Shown: positions 1 to 8,854 of the stretch, piece after piece
Layout of the letters: each line of letters opens with the position of its first letter
Numbering within the stretch: the first letter of the stretch is position 1
Source: Bizionia sp. M204
GTDB lineage: Bacteria > Bacteroidota > Bacteroidia > Flavobacteriales > Flavobacteriaceae
NCBI RefSeq assembly: GCF_023205095.1
Contig: NZ_CP046242.1
Coordinates: 547,001 to 611,000, forward strand
Direction: 5' to 3'
Length of the DNA stretch: 64,000 bases
Position numbers and translations under genes: made by a program
The notes under the pieces: model-generated
The model's database searches: none
Seen by the model: the letters and a program-made list of their open reading frames with translations, nothing else
What the model was told of the DNA's origin: nothing

Positions 1-252
1 TCTAACGAGAATCGTTAATTCTGCTTTAAAAAATTCTATATCACCATTTTCAAAACTTCTATCTAATAGAAAATATTTTAAATTAGTTTCATAACCATAC
101 GTTTCTTCAAGTTTTAATATTTCACTTTTAGCTAATTCATAATTAGTATATAATGATGGATAAATGATTTCATGAATTGTTGTATCACGCTCATTTTGAG
201 AACATACAGCACCTGTAATTAAACTACATATGAAAAAATAGATGTATTTCAT
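1..252 (-). CDS. Secreted protein of unknown function, N-terminal part
   Basis: Only the first 84 codons are inside the window; the frame is open to base 1. The protein starts MKYIYFFICSLITGAVCSQN, a short signal peptide. A cysteine sits near the cleavage site but the residues before it do not form a good lipobox, so I read it as exported rather than a sure lipoprotein. The rest is charged and helix-like. Its ATG shares one base with the stop codon of the DUF1015 gene upstream (TAATG), so translation is probably coupled. I do not recognise a family. Confidence 0.7.
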   Translation of the reverse strand, partial: MKYIYFFICSLITGAVCSQNERDTTIHEIIYPSLYTNYELAKSEILKLEETYGYETNLKYFLLDRSFENGDIEFFKAELTILVR

Positions 253-1490
253 TAAAATTCGTAAATGGTGACACCACTGCGTAACTTGGGCTCAATAAAT
301 GTCGATTTTGGTGGCATTTTTAAACCGTCGTCTGCAATTTGTTTCATTTCCTCTATAGTTACAGGAACCATACCAAACCCAACAGCAAAATCACCGCTAT
401 CCACATTATTCTTAATGTTCACTATGTCTTTCTTACCATTCATATACATAATGCGGTTATCGTTTCGTAAGTCCACAATTCCTAATATAGGCTCTAAAAT
501 GGTTTTAAAAAGAATTTGGGCATCCAAACCATCTAATGAGGTTCCGCTGCTGTAGGCCGATTTCCGTAAGTACAGAGAATAAAACTCGCCATCTAAATAC
601 ATACTAAAATGATGTTTTTTAGATGGTTTATAAGGAATTGTACCACGATTTTCAATGCGATAAATGGTATCTAATTCAATTAAAAAAGCTTCTTTAGATA
701 AACCGTTTAAATCTTTAATTAACCGGTTGAATTCATGAATCCGTAAATCTGATTCTGGAATCAAATAGCTCATAAAAAAACTATACGGTTCAGTGCCTTG
801 ATGGTTTGGATTTGCAGCTTTTAAATCTTTGTATAACAAATAAGACGATGATGACCTATGATGACCATCGGCAATATAAATATGAGGCATTTTTTTAAAT
901 TCTGCTTTTATACGATCAAGTAGTTCTGGTTTATCTACCTTCCACAAGTAATGTGTATCTCGGTATGTGGTTGTAAATTCGTATTCCGCGCGTTCCTTTT
1001 GCTTTTTAGAAATAATACCTTTTATTACGGCATTATCCGGATAGGTTAGGAGTACAGGTTCGGCATTAAAACCAACTGTTTTAAGGTAATCTTTGAAAAT
1101 TACTTCACGGTGTTCAATGGTGTCCTCGTGTTTTTTAATTACATTACTTTCATAATCTACGGCGCTTACAGCAGCTACAATGCCATTAAATTCCTGATTT
1201 TCTCGATCTACAATTCTATATACATAATACGCAGGCCGCTCATCTTGAATGAAAATAGTATCCTCCTTAAATTCCAAATACCTGTTCTTAACTAAAGAAT
1301 AGCGCTCAATGCCAGATATTTCTTTGTCAAAACGATAGCCAGGATTTACAATGTGCAAAAACGAAAACGGATTATCGCGTAATCGAGATTCTCGTTGTTC
1401 AGGCGTATAGCTTTGATAGGATCGTGCCGCAACAAGACTGACTTTGTCTCGCGTTGGACGAACTGCTTTAAAAGGAATTATTTTAGCCAT
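252..1490 (-). CDS. DUF1015 family protein
   Basis: A 412-residue protein that matches the DUF1015 family (PF06245) over its full length. The N-terminus has the typical 'PFKAVRPTRDK' opening, and the conserved ADGHHRSSSSY motif lies near residue 210. No signal peptide or membrane segment is visible, so it should be cytosolic. The biochemical role of the family is not established. In many bacteria it lies close to serine biosynthesis genes (serA/serC), but those are not in this window. It is followed by a secreted protein whose start overlaps its stop, and it is preceded by about 75 bp and the 3-hydroxybutyryl-CoA dehydrogenase gene. Confidence 0.88.
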   Translation of the reverse strand: MAKIIPFKAVRPTRDKVSLVAARSYQSYTPEQRESRLRDNPFSFLHIVNPGYRFDKEISGIERYSLVKNRYLEFKEDTIFIQDERPAYYVYRIVDRENQEFNGIVAAVSAVDYESNVIKKHEDTIEHREVIFKDYLKTVGFNAEPVLLTYPDNAVIKGIISKKQKERAEYEFTTTYRDTHYLWKVDKPELLDRIKAEFKKMPHIYIADGHHRSSSSYLLYKDLKAANPNHQGTEPYSFFMSYLIPESDLRIHEFNRLIKDLNGLSKEAFLIELDTIYRIENRGTIPYKPSKKHHFSMYLDGEFYSLYLRKSAYSSGTSLDGLDAQILFKTILEPILGIVDLRNDNRIMYMNGKKDIVNIKNNVDSGDFAVGFGMVPVTIEEMKQIADDGLKMPPKSTFIEPKLRSGVTIYEF

Positions 1491-1564
1491 GTTTATTTGC
1501 TGCTAAAGCGGAAATCTCATTTTATTAGTTACTAATTTCGTATTGTGCCAAATTACTTCAAGTC

Positions 1565-2455
1565 TTATTTTATAAACTGCTTCGCCACATGTTCGGCCTT
1601 ACGACTTTCTGAATAATCATAAAAACCTTCACCAGATTTAACACCTAGTTTACCAGCTCTAACCATATTTACTAACAATGGACATGGCGCATATTTTGGG
1701 TTTTTGAAACCGTCATACATCACATTTAGAATAGATAAACAAACATCTAATCCAATAAAATCTGCTAGTTGTAATGGACCCATTGGATGTGCCATACCTA
1801 ATTTCATAACCGTATCAATTTCTTCAACACCAGCAACGCCATTGTATAACGTTTCAATAGATTCATTTAGCATAGGCATTAATATTCGGTTAGCCACAAA
1901 ACCAGGATAATCATTTACTTCCGTTGGGGTTTTTCCTAATTTTCTAGATAGCTCCATTATGGTGTTTGTTACAGCATCACTCGTGTTATAGCCACGAATA
2001 ATTTCTACTAACTTCATAATAGGCACAGGATTCATAAAGTGCATTCCAATTACTTGGCTCGGTCTGTTGGTAACTGCTGCTATTTGTGTAATAGAAATAG
2101 ACGATGTGTTGGTTGCCAAAATCGTATCTTCTGAACAAGCCTCATCCAATTGCTTGAAAATTTTAAGCTTCAAATCAATATTTTCTGTTGCTGCTTCCAC
2201 CACTAAACTCGCATATTCAACACCTTCTACAACATCTGTATAAGTGGTAATATTATCTAGTGTTTCTTGCTTTTGCGCTTCTGTAATTTTTTCTTTAGAA
2301 ACCATACGATCTAAATTTTTAGAAATGGTATCCATGCCTCTTTTTAATGAGGCTTCACTAATATCAATTAATTGAACTTTAAAACCGCTTTGGGCAAAGG
2401 TATGTGCAATACCATTTCCCATGGTTCCGGCTCCTATTACTGCAATGTTTTTCAT
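1565..2455 (-). CDS. hbd: 3-hydroxybutyryl-CoA (3-hydroxyacyl-CoA) dehydrogenase
   Basis: A 296-residue NAD(P)-dependent dehydrogenase that interconverts 3-hydroxyacyl-CoA and 3-oxoacyl-CoA in short-chain fatty acid, butyrate or phenylacetate-type metabolism. The N-terminal Rossmann loop is GAGTMGNGIA (residues 8-17). The family motif GMHFMNPVPIMKLVE, with the catalytic His, is near residue 140. The C-terminal helical domain contains NRILMPMLNE. The length is normal for the stand-alone enzyme with no fused hydratase. It lies downstream of an oxidoreductase on the same strand with a 143 bp gap, so co-transcription is possible but not shown. Confidence 0.93.
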   Translation of the reverse strand: MKNIAVIGAGTMGNGIAHTFAQSGFKVQLIDISEASLKRGMDTISKNLDRMVSKEKITEAQKQETLDNITTYTDVVEGVEYASLVVEAATENIDLKLKIFKQLDEACSEDTILATNTSSISITQIAAVTNRPSQVIGMHFMNPVPIMKLVEIIRGYNTSDAVTNTIMELSRKLGKTPTEVNDYPGFVANRILMPMLNESIETLYNGVAGVEEIDTVMKLGMAHPMGPLQLADFIGLDVCLSILNVMYDGFKNPKYAPCPLLVNMVRAGKLGVKSGEGFYDYSESRKAEHVAKQFIK

Positions 2456-2598
2456 AAAAAAATCTTTTTATTCCTATTAAAAAAAGGAATGCTGTTAATG
2501 TTATCTTATTTAGCTTTCAACTAATCTCGTACGGAGATGTTTGTTTTTTAAAACCTTTTGGTTTGTGTTATTATTCACTTCTTTCCGGTTGGAACATA

Positions 2599-3558
2599 TT
2601 AAAACTGCTCTATAATCATGTTTGCTACACGTAAAGCTTCTGTGCCATCATGAAGTGTAACAATGGGTTTAGTATTGTTTTTAATAGCATCAGCAAAAGT
2701 TTCCAATTCGTCTAAAATGGCGTTATTAGTGGTTACCTCTGGATTATCAAAGTAGATTTGTTTTTTAACACCTTCCGCATTCTGTAATACCATATCAAAA
2801 TCGCCTGGAATTTCTGGTGCATCTTTCATTTTTACGACTTCACATTTCTTCTCTAGAAAATCGACAGAAATGTAAGCATCACGTTGAAAGAAACGTGTTT
2901 TACGCATGTTTTTTAAAGAAATACGACTGGCTGTTAAATTGGCAACGCAGCCATTTTCAAACTCAATACGAGCGTTGGCAATATCTGGTGTGTCACTGAT
3001 AACCGAAACACCACTTGCTGAAACACTTTTAACTTTAGATTTTACGACACTTAAAATAATATCAATATCATGAATCATTAAATCTAAAACAACAGGAACA
3101 TCTGTGCCACGCGGATTGAATTCGGCTAAACGGTGCGCTTCAATAAACTTGGGGTTTTCAATTTTATCTTTAACCGCTATAAAAGCGGGATTAAAACGCT
3201 CCACATGTCCAACTTGTCCACGAATATTGTGCTGGGCAAGAAGTTCGCGAATTTCTTCAGCTTCTTCAACCGTATTAGTAATGGGTTTTTCAATAAAAAT
3301 ATGCTTGCCTTTGGCAATAGCTTTTTTGGCACAATCGTAATGTGAAAGGGTAGGAGTTACAATATCTACCATATCAACAGCGGCTATAAGCGCTTCAATA
3401 GTGTTGAAATACTTGTATCCAAATTCAGCTTCTACTTTCTTTGCATTTTCTTCATCTGCATCGTAAAATCCAACTAATTCATATTTATCAGATTGGTTTA
3501 ATAACCGTAAATGAATTTTACCTAAATGGCCTGCGCCTAAAACACCAGCTTTTATCAT
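2599..3558 (-). CDS. Gfo/Idh/MocA family oxidoreductase
   Basis: A 319-residue protein with an N-terminal NAD(P)-binding Rossmann fold (GAGHLGKIHLRLL, residues 8-20) and the family signature IEKPITNT near residue 95. These are followed by the C-terminal alpha/beta substrate domain containing HVERFNPA and LMIHDIDI. Family members oxidise or reduce sugars, inositols or related compounds. Closely similar Bacteroidota proteins are annotated only at family level and I cannot name the substrate. A -7 element lies 17-24 bases upstream of the ATG. Confidence 0.9.
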   Translation of the reverse strand: MIKAGVLGAGHLGKIHLRLLNQSDKYELVGFYDADEENAKKVEAEFGYKYFNTIEALIAAVDMVDIVTPTLSHYDCAKKAIAKGKHIFIEKPITNTVEEAEEIRELLAQHNIRGQVGHVERFNPAFIAVKDKIENPKFIEAHRLAEFNPRGTDVPVVLDLMIHDIDIILSVVKSKVKSVSASGVSVISDTPDIANARIEFENGCVANLTASRISLKNMRKTRFFQRDAYISVDFLEKKCEVVKMKDAPEIPGDFDMVLQNAEGVKKQIYFDNPEVTTNNAILDELETFADAIKNNTKPIVTLHDGTEALRVANMIIEQF

Positions 3559-3574
3559 TTTTTATCGTTTTGAA

Positions 3575-3582
3575 CAAAAATA
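3575..3582 (-). promoter_or_regulatory. Candidate -7 element for the Gfo/Idh/MocA gene
   Basis: On the minus strand the sequence reads TATTTTTG, a full match to the Bacteroidota -7 consensus TAnnTTTG, 17 bases before the start codon. No TTTG is present at the expected -33 distance, so only half of the promoter is supported. Confidence 0.4.
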
Positions 3583-3712
3583 AGGTTTTCGCTATTTATT
3601 TCTGTGAAAATAGACATAAAATATCCGATTCTAAAATGTGGATAATTTAGACGGATTTTAATTTTAACCCATGAAATGTTTGTGTAATTTTAGACTTTAA
3701 AAAAAAGATATT

Positions 3713-4354
3713 TTGAAGGATACATTTAAGCATAAAGGCATGCGCCAACAGCTAGTTCAGGTTGTTAAAGATAAAGGAATTACAAATACTGATGTGCTAA
3801 ATGCTATTGGTAAAATTCCACGTCATTTGTTTATGGATTCTGGTTTTTTAGATCATGCTTATCAAGATAAAGCATTTCCTATTGCGGCGGACCAAACTAT
3901 TTCGCAACCGTATACCGTGGCGTTTCAAACGGAATTACTACAAATAGAAAAAGGCGATAAAATTTTAGAAATAGGTACAGGAAGTGGTTATCAGACGGCT
4001 GTTTTATGTGAACTTGGTGCGCAAGTTTATAGCATTGAAAGGCAGCATGAATTGTTTAAAAAAACAAGTAAATTTTTACCGAAATTAGGATATCGTGCTA
4101 AAAAATTAATTTTCGGTGATGGTTATATTGGTTTAAAGGAAGAAGCACCTTTTAAAGGTATTATTGTTACGGCTGGTGCGCCGTTTGTTCCAAATCCATT
4201 ATTGAGTCAATTGGCAGTTGGTGGACGATTGGTTATTCCTGTTGGGGATGATGTTCAAACCATGACCTTATTTATTAGAAAAGGTATCAAGGAATTCGAA
4301 AAGCATGAATACGGCGAATTTAGATTTGTTCCTTTATTAGAAGATAAAAACTAG
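3713..4354 (+). CDS. pcm: Protein-L-isoaspartate O-methyltransferase
   Basis: A 213-residue SAM-dependent methyltransferase that repairs isoaspartyl residues in damaged proteins. The SAM-binding motif I is ILEIGTGSGYQTAVL (about residues 86-100), preceded by the family motif QTISQPYTVA near residue 65. I keep the TTG start at 3713 because the N-terminus MKDTFKHKGMRQQLV begins like related proteins. The first in-frame ATG, ten codons later, would remove conserved residues. The stop TAG overlaps the stop of the convergent DUF1648 gene within the palindrome CTAG. Confidence 0.93.
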   Translation: MKDTFKHKGMRQQLVQVVKDKGITNTDVLNAIGKIPRHLFMDSGFLDHAYQDKAFPIAADQTISQPYTVAFQTELLQIEKGDKILEIGTGSGYQTAVLCELGAQVYSIERQHELFKKTSKFLPKLGYRAKKLIFGDGYIGLKEEAPFKGIIVTAGAPFVPNPLLSQLAVGGRLVIPVGDDVQTMTLFIRKGIKEFEKHEYGEFRFVPLLEDKN

Positions 4355-4869
4355 GTCTTTTTCTTTATTAAACTGACAACAACATATATTATTGGACCAA
4401 TAGTCATTAGGATTACAATTCCCATTAATAGATAATTGGAAAAGTTACTTATAGAATCTGTTTTGTGTAAGCTGACTTGAACGATTTCAAAAGAAATGAT
4501 TGCAAATAAAAAAGCAATACAGACATTTAAAAAACGAATTAATCGTGTAGCTTCTTTATATGATTTCTGGGCATTTTGGGTGGTTATTTTCTGCGCATAA
4601 TTAAAAATATGCGGAAATTTATTCAAATAAAAAAGCCCATAAACGGTTGCAAAGCCTATTAAATTAAGAAACCAAATACTGCTTTTATCACCATAACGGG
4701 TTATTTTTCCCGAGTGGTTAAAATGCATAGGAACTTGTTCTGGTAATTGGCTATAATTTAAAATGATATATAACAGGGCTAAAAGAAGAATTCCAAACGA
4801 AAAAACGTCTAGAAAAACATCTAATGTCGATTTTTCTAAAGTTATTCTTGGTCTATTCTCATAAAACAT
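4351..4869 (-). CDS. DUF1648 domain membrane protein
   Basis: A 172-residue membrane protein with four likely transmembrane segments (about residues 21-40, 68-83, 110-128 and 145-166). Between the first two lies the DUF1648 signature LPEQVPMHFNHSGK, followed by YGDKSSIW. The function is unknown. In Gram-positive SdpI-type proteins the same domain is linked to resistance to a toxic peptide. It is the last gene of a probable smpB / NTF2-like / DUF1648 unit (gap of 24 bp upstream) and ends inside the stop codon of pcm. Confidence 0.85.
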   Translation of the reverse strand: MFYENRPRITLEKSTLDVFLDVFSFGILLLALLYIILNYSQLPEQVPMHFNHSGKITRYGDKSSIWFLNLIGFATVYGLFYLNKFPHIFNYAQKITTQNAQKSYKEATRLIRFLNVCIAFLFAIISFEIVQVSLHKTDSISNFSNYLLMGIVILMTIGPIIYVVVSLIKKKT

Positions 4870-4893
4870 ATCCTGATAGCTAATGTGATATAA

Positions 4894-5418
4894 TTAATCT
4901 GGTAAATAATCTCGAGGAATTGGTTTGGTTCGGGTTTCCTGCATCCAATAAACGTTAACAATCCACCAACGTAATCCATCATTTAATAACTGAATACTCT
5001 TAATTCCACGAAGTGCCGGATAAGGATCGTTAGGACTATGGTAGGCTTCAAACGTGCTAAAAACATGAGCTATATTACCAAAAACTTCCATTTTTCGGTT
5101 TATTTCTTTTTCAAAATAGCCATTTTCTTTTAGCCACTCTTCCGAGCTTTTTTTATACTCATCAGGTGTCATAAATTTTGCTAAATGATTCCCGTCTAAA
5201 CTAGGGCCTGTAGGGATAATTTTTGCACCTGGATAAAACAAGTACTTGAAATCTGCCCAATTGCGGTCGTATCCTTTTTTGCCAGAATTAACATGGTATA
5301 GTTCATTAATAATAGCATCAATACTACCAACTTTTCTAGAGCTTGGGTCTAGCAGTATTTGTGCCTGAATTTGGGAAATAGTCATTAAAAAGACCATGAT
5401 TACTAGGGTTCTCTTCAT
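4894..5418 (-). CDS. Exported NTF2-like (SnoaL-fold) protein
   Basis: 174 residues. The N-terminus MKRTLVIMVFLMTISQIQAQ is a clear signal peptide ending in AQ, the usual Flavobacteriaceae cleavage context. The mature part has the spacing of an NTF2-like fold: an N-terminal helix, a middle segment with 'VFGNIAHVFSTFEAYHS', and a final strand with 'LRWWIVNVYW'. I infer the fold from this pattern and know of no assigned activity. It starts 9 bp after the smpB stop codon, so the two are probably co-transcribed. Confidence 0.75.
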   Translation of the reverse strand: MKRTLVIMVFLMTISQIQAQILLDPSSRKVGSIDAIINELYHVNSGKKGYDRNWADFKYLFYPGAKIIPTGPSLDGNHLAKFMTPDEYKKSSEEWLKENGYFEKEINRKMEVFGNIAHVFSTFEAYHSPNDPYPALRGIKSIQLLNDGLRWWIVNVYWMQETRTKPIPRDYLPD

Positions 5419-5427
5419 GTGTATACT

Positions 5428-5883
5428 TTAAAAGCTTTTCTTAATACGATCTAAACGGACTTTATTATCCCGATCTTTAATGGTTTCACGTTTGTCGAAT
5501 AATTTTTTACCTCTAGCTAAAGCAATAACAAGTTTTGCATAGCCTTTGTCATTAATAAATAAGCGCAATGGAATAATGGTTAAACCCGTATTTCTAACCT
5601 CTTTTTCCAGTTTTTTTAATTCGCGTTTGTTTAGTAATAATTTACGTTCTGCTTTTGGTCTGTGGTTATAATATGTGCCGTACATATATTCTTCAACGGT
5701 CATATTAATAACAAATAATTCACCCTGTTCATTAAACTCGCAAAAACTTTCAGCAATGGACGCCTTACTAGCTCTAATAGATTTTATTTCCGTCCCAGTT
5801 AATACTATACCAGCGGTGTATTTATCTAAAATTTCATATTGAAATTTAGCCTTTTTATTCTTTATGTTAATGGTGTTCTGCAT
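5428..5883 (-). CDS. smpB: SsrA-binding protein SmpB
   Basis: A 151-residue RNA-binding protein that carries tmRNA to stalled ribosomes for trans-translation. It shows the family core KAKFQYEILDKYTAGIVL, GTEIKSIR and the C-terminal basic tail RGKKLFDKRETIKDRD. I chose the ATG at 5883 (MQNTINIKNKKAK) rather than the in-frame TTG three codons upstream. Homologues begin here, and the upstream codon falls in a possible -7 box (TACCTTTG, 5897-5890). The tmRNA gene itself is not in the window. Confidence 0.95.
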   Translation of the reverse strand: MQNTINIKNKKAKFQYEILDKYTAGIVLTGTEIKSIRASKASIAESFCEFNEQGELFVINMTVEEYMYGTYYNHRPKAERKLLLNKRELKKLEKEVRNTGLTIIPLRLFINDKGYAKLVIALARGKKLFDKRETIKDRDNKVRLDRIKKSF

Positions 5884-5975
5884 AGAATTCAAAGGTAAAT
5901 AAATTATGATTGCTTTTCGAATTTATGCTGTAAGTATTCATTAGATTTACGACAGAAATTAGAAATATAGTAAAC

Positions 5976-6737
5976 ATGAAACATATAGCCTTTGTATTAA
6001 TCGTTTTATTTATTGCTAGTTGTGAGTCTTCTAAAAAAGAACTGACCGCTAACGACATTGTAAACAAAGCCATAAAAGTTGCTGGTGGTAATAAGTTGGA
6101 CAAATCGTCATATTCCTTTCAGTTTAGAGATATACAATATCATGCAAAACGTGATAATGGCCACTATACTTTGATTAGGGAGTTTCAAAAAGATTCGGTT
6201 GGGTTTGTTCAAGACTATATTGATAATAATGGATTTGAGCGCTATATTGATGAGGAGCAAGTTGTATTAGCGGATACTACTGCAGCAAAATTAAGTGCTT
6301 CTGTAAATTCAGTGCATTATTTTGCCATACTACCTCATGGTTTAAATGATGCTGCTGTAAATAAGCAGTTAATAGGGAAGGTTGCAATAAAAGATGTGCC
6401 ATATTATAAAGTTAAAGTTACTTTTGATGAAGAAGGCGGAGGTGAAGATTTTGAAGATGAATTCATATACTGGATTCAAACAGAAACTTTTAAAGTAGAT
6501 TATTTGGCCTATTCTTATGAGGAAGCGGATGGTGTTGGATTCCGTTTTCGTGAAGCTTTTAACGAACGCTATGTTGGGGGTTTACGTTTTGTAGACTACA
6601 ATAATTATAAACCAGAAACCGAAGGTGTTGCAGTAGAAAATTTAGATGATTTGTTTGAAAAAGAACAATTAAAATTACTTTCTAAAATAGAATTGGAGAA
6701 TATTATTGAGGGTTCACCACTAGAAGTAAATCCGTAA
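5976..6737 (+). CDS. DUF6503-type lipoprotein
   Basis: 253 residues with a lipoprotein signal peptide (MKHIAFVLIVLFIASCESS, acylated Cys about residue 16). The mature part resembles the Bacteroidota family annotated DUF6503: a beta-rich protein with SYSFQFRDIQYHAKRDNG near the start and FRFREAFNERYVGGLRF near the end, reminiscent of LolA-like lipoprotein-binding folds. The function is unknown. Its last 35 bases overlap the 3' end of the convergent histidine-phosphatase gene, and there is no terminator between them. Confidence 0.82.
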   Translation: MKHIAFVLIVLFIASCESSKKELTANDIVNKAIKVAGGNKLDKSSYSFQFRDIQYHAKRDNGHYTLIREFQKDSVGFVQDYIDNNGFERYIDEEQVVLADTTAAKLSASVNSVHYFAILPHGLNDAAVNKQLIGKVAIKDVPYYKVKVTFDEEGGGEDFEDEFIYWIQTETFKVDYLAYSYEEADGVGFRFREAFNERYVGGLRFVDYNNYKPETEGVAVENLDDLFEKEQLKLLSKIELENIIEGSPLEVNP

Positions 6738-7227
6738 TCATAGTATCTGTAAAGGTTAGGATGTACAAATTCCCATTATTACTGTCATCAATATCTTGGT
6801 AACTTTCCGTTCCTAAAAATTTATTTACAAATTTGGGTGTGGTATCACTATGTCCAACAATTAGCACGTTATTACCTCTGTTTTCGCTTAACAATTTATC
6901 AGTATCTAAAATGTTGGCATTATAAATCTGAATCTTTAGGTTGTTGTTTTTGGCTGTTGGTGAAGCGGTTTCAACAGTACGTTTATAGTCAGTTGAATAT
7001 ATGGCCTCAAATTTCACGTTTTTAAGAACTTCAGACCAATATATGGCTCTCTGATTTCCGGTGGCGGTTAAATGCGGGTCTTTATTGTTCGGATTACTTC
7101 GGTCTTTTTCGGCGTGACGTATAAAGTAAAGTGTTGTTAATGTGGTATCGTCAGATTTTTCCGCACAACTTGATAATGATAAAAATCCAATAAGAACAAG
7201 TGCCATTAAAAACCTCATATGCATCAT
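6703..7227 (-). CDS. Histidine phosphatase family lipoprotein
   Basis: 174 residues: a lipoprotein signal (LIGFLSLSSC, Cys about residue 21) followed by a short histidine-phosphatase domain. The catalytic RHAEKDRSNP motif is near residue 37 and the second catalytic histidine is in the GHSDT motif near residue 126. The size and the RHAEK form are like SixA-type or small phosphoglycerate-mutase-like phosphatases. The lipid anchor places it in the envelope, so the substrate is probably extracytoplasmic. It begins 11 bp after deoD and probably belongs to the deo operon. Its 3' end overlaps the convergent lipoprotein gene. Confidence 0.86.
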   Translation of the reverse strand: MMHMRFLMALVLIGFLSLSSCAEKSDDTTLTTLYFIRHAEKDRSNPNNKDPHLTATGNQRAIYWSEVLKNVKFEAIYSTDYKRTVETASPTAKNNNLKIQIYNANILDTDKLLSENRGNNVLIVGHSDTTPKFVNKFLGTESYQDIDDSNNGNLYILTFTDTMITDLLLVVNPQ

Positions 7228-7238
7228 GATGTATGTGT

Positions 7239-7937
7239 TTAAGCTAAATCTAAAGCAATAGCAATCATATCTTTAAATGTGGTTTCACGCTCTTGACTTG
7301 TCGTGCGTTCTCCAGTAACTAAAGAATCTGAAATGGTTAAAATAGTCAAAGCATTAACATTGTGTTTAGCCGCAATGGTATAAAGTCCAGCAGTTTCCAT
7401 TTCTACACAAAGCACACCAAATTTAGACCACTTTTTATAAGACTCAAAATTGTCTGCATAAAACTCATCTGAAGTAAAAACGTTTCCCGCTTTAATAGGA
7501 ATATTTTTACTTTTAGCTATGTCTACTGCTTTTTGGAATAAATTATAATCGGCTGTAGGCGCGTAATCGGCGCCACCAAAACGCAATTCATTAACACCAG
7601 AATTTGATGATGCTGCCATAGCTAAAACAATGTCTCTAACTTTTACATGTTCTTGATAGGATCCAGCACTACCAACGCGAATTAAGTTTTTTACACCAAA
7701 TTCATTAATAAGCTCATGGGCATAAATAGAAATACTTGGAACACCCATTCCGGTTCCCATAACAGATATAGGTTTCCCATTAAAAGTCCCAGTGTATCCA
7801 AACATATTGCGGACCTTATTGAAACATTTTGGATTGTCTAAAAACGTTTCGGCTATCCATTTGGCTCGAAGTGGATCGCCAGGTAAAAGAATGGTTTCAG
7901 CAATTTCTCCTTTTTTGGCTTCAATATGTACGCTCAT
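7239..7937 (-). CDS. deoD: Purine-nucleoside phosphorylase, DeoD type
   Basis: 232 residues, normal for the hexameric bacterial enzyme that splits purine (deoxy)nucleosides with phosphate to a base and (deoxy)ribose-1-phosphate. Diagnostic stretches are [15 protein letters not shown] near residue 16, GTGMGVPS near 62, [11 protein letters not shown] near 84 and [10 protein letters not shown] near 177. The gene lies 19 bp downstream of deoC, whose enzyme breaks down the deoxyribose-5-phosphate that results from this route. The two form a salvage operon. Confidence 0.95.
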   Translation of the reverse strand: MSVHIEAKKGEIAETILLPGDPLRAKWIAETFLDNPKCFNKVRNMFGYTGTFNGKPISVMGTGMGVPSISIYAHELINEFGVKNLIRVGSAGSYQEHVKVRDIVLAMAASSNSGVNELRFGGADYAPTADYNLFQKAVDIAKSKNIPIKAGNVFTSDEFYADNFESYKKWSKFGVLCVEMETAGLYTIAAKHNVNALTILTISDSLVTGERTTSQERETTFKDMIAIALDLA

Positions 7938-7956
7938 AATTAGATTAAATTTTTTG

Positions 7957-8610
7957 TTATTCCTTGGCTAGTTCCTCCATAATAGAAACACCTGATGATG
8001 CACCTATTCTGTCCACACCAGCCTCAATATATTTTTTAGCAGTTCCTAAATTACGAATACCACCTGATGCTTTTATTTTAGCACCATCTTTTATTGTTTT
8101 CCGAATCATTTTTACAGCCGTCAAGGTGGCGCCACCTTTAGAAAACCCTGTTGATGTTTTTATAAAGTCGGCTTTGGCATCCAAGCAAATCTGACAAGCC
8201 TTTATGATTTCGTTTTTAGATAATTCACTAATTTCTAATATAACCTTCAGCGTTTTAGAACCAATAGCCACTTTTACATCGCGGATATCTGTATAAACAT
8301 TAACGTAACTTTTACTTTTAAGCATGCCAATGTTAATGACCATATCAATTTCATCGGCACCATCTTCAATAGCTTTCTTAGCTTCAAAAACTTTGGCTTC
8401 GGTTGTCATAGCTCCTAAAGGAAAACCAACCACAGCACAAACTTTAACATTGGATTTTGTTAAAAGCTCTTTAGCTAAAGGTACATAAAAACCATTAACA
8501 CAAACACTAAAAAAGCGGTACTCTTTGGCTTCATCACAAAGCGTTTTTATTTCCTTTTGTGTGGCAGTAGGTTTAAGAAGGGTGTGATCAATATAATTGT
8601 TAATTTCCAT
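7957..8610 (-). CDS. deoC: Deoxyribose-phosphate aldolase
   Basis: 217 residues. A class I aldolase that cleaves 2-deoxyribose-5-phosphate to acetaldehyde and glyceraldehyde-3-phosphate. Visible signatures are the N-terminal [23 protein letters not shown], the Schiff-base lysine in [15 protein letters not shown] near residue 150, and the second lysine in IKASGGIR near residue 179. It is the first gene of the deoC-deoD-phosphatase unit. About 65 bp upstream lies a group of TTTATCAA / TTGATAAA half-sites that could be an operator. Confidence 0.95.
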   Translation of the reverse strand: MEINNYIDHTLLKPTATQKEIKTLCDEAKEYRFFSVCVNGFYVPLAKELLTKSNVKVCAVVGFPLGAMTTEAKVFEAKKAIEDGADEIDMVINIGMLKSKSYVNVYTDIRDVKVAIGSKTLKVILEISELSKNEIIKACQICLDAKADFIKTSTGFSKGGATLTAVKMIRKTIKDGAKIKASGGIRNLGTAKKYIEAGVDRIGASSGVSIMEELAKE

Positions 8611-8673
8611 AGTCGTAAAAAATAGGTTAAGGTGCTGTAAAAATACGATTAACTGTCTATCTTTTTAACTTTA

Positions 8674-8701
8674 TTGATAAAATTTATCAAATATTTATCA
8701 A
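8674..8701. promoter_or_regulatory. Candidate operator: perfect palindrome plus third half-site
   Basis: TTGATAAA (8674-8681), one base, then TTTATCAA (8683-8690) form a perfect inverted repeat with 8-base arms. A further TTTATCAA follows at 8694-8701, 11 bases after the second, that is one helical turn. The element lies between deoC (minus strand) and the OmpW-like gene (plus strand). Three matching half-sites on one helical face suggest a repressor site, but the region is very AT-rich. Confidence 0.45.
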
Positions 8702-8822
8702 ATTTTAAATGTTTAAAGAAAGTTTAATTTATTTATAAAATTTAGTTCATTGAATCATAGTACATTACTATGTGTAATTTTCACCTATGATTTTTGTCAG
8801 TGTTTAAAGCATTTATTGAAAT

Positions 8823-8830
8823 TACTTTTG
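8823..8830 (+). promoter_or_regulatory. Candidate -7 element of the OmpW-like gene
   Basis: TACTTTTG matches TAnnTTTG and ends 24 bases before the ATG at 8855. No clear TTTG lies about 23 bases upstream. Its position argues against starting the protein further upstream at 8750. Confidence 0.4.
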
Positions 8831-8854
8831 AGGTATAATTTTAAACTTTATACC

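Noticed and set aside
8750-8854. Upstream extension of the OmpW-like protein by 35 residues
   Set aside because: The extension precedes a good signal peptide and overlaps the -7 box at 8823, so translation starts at 8855.
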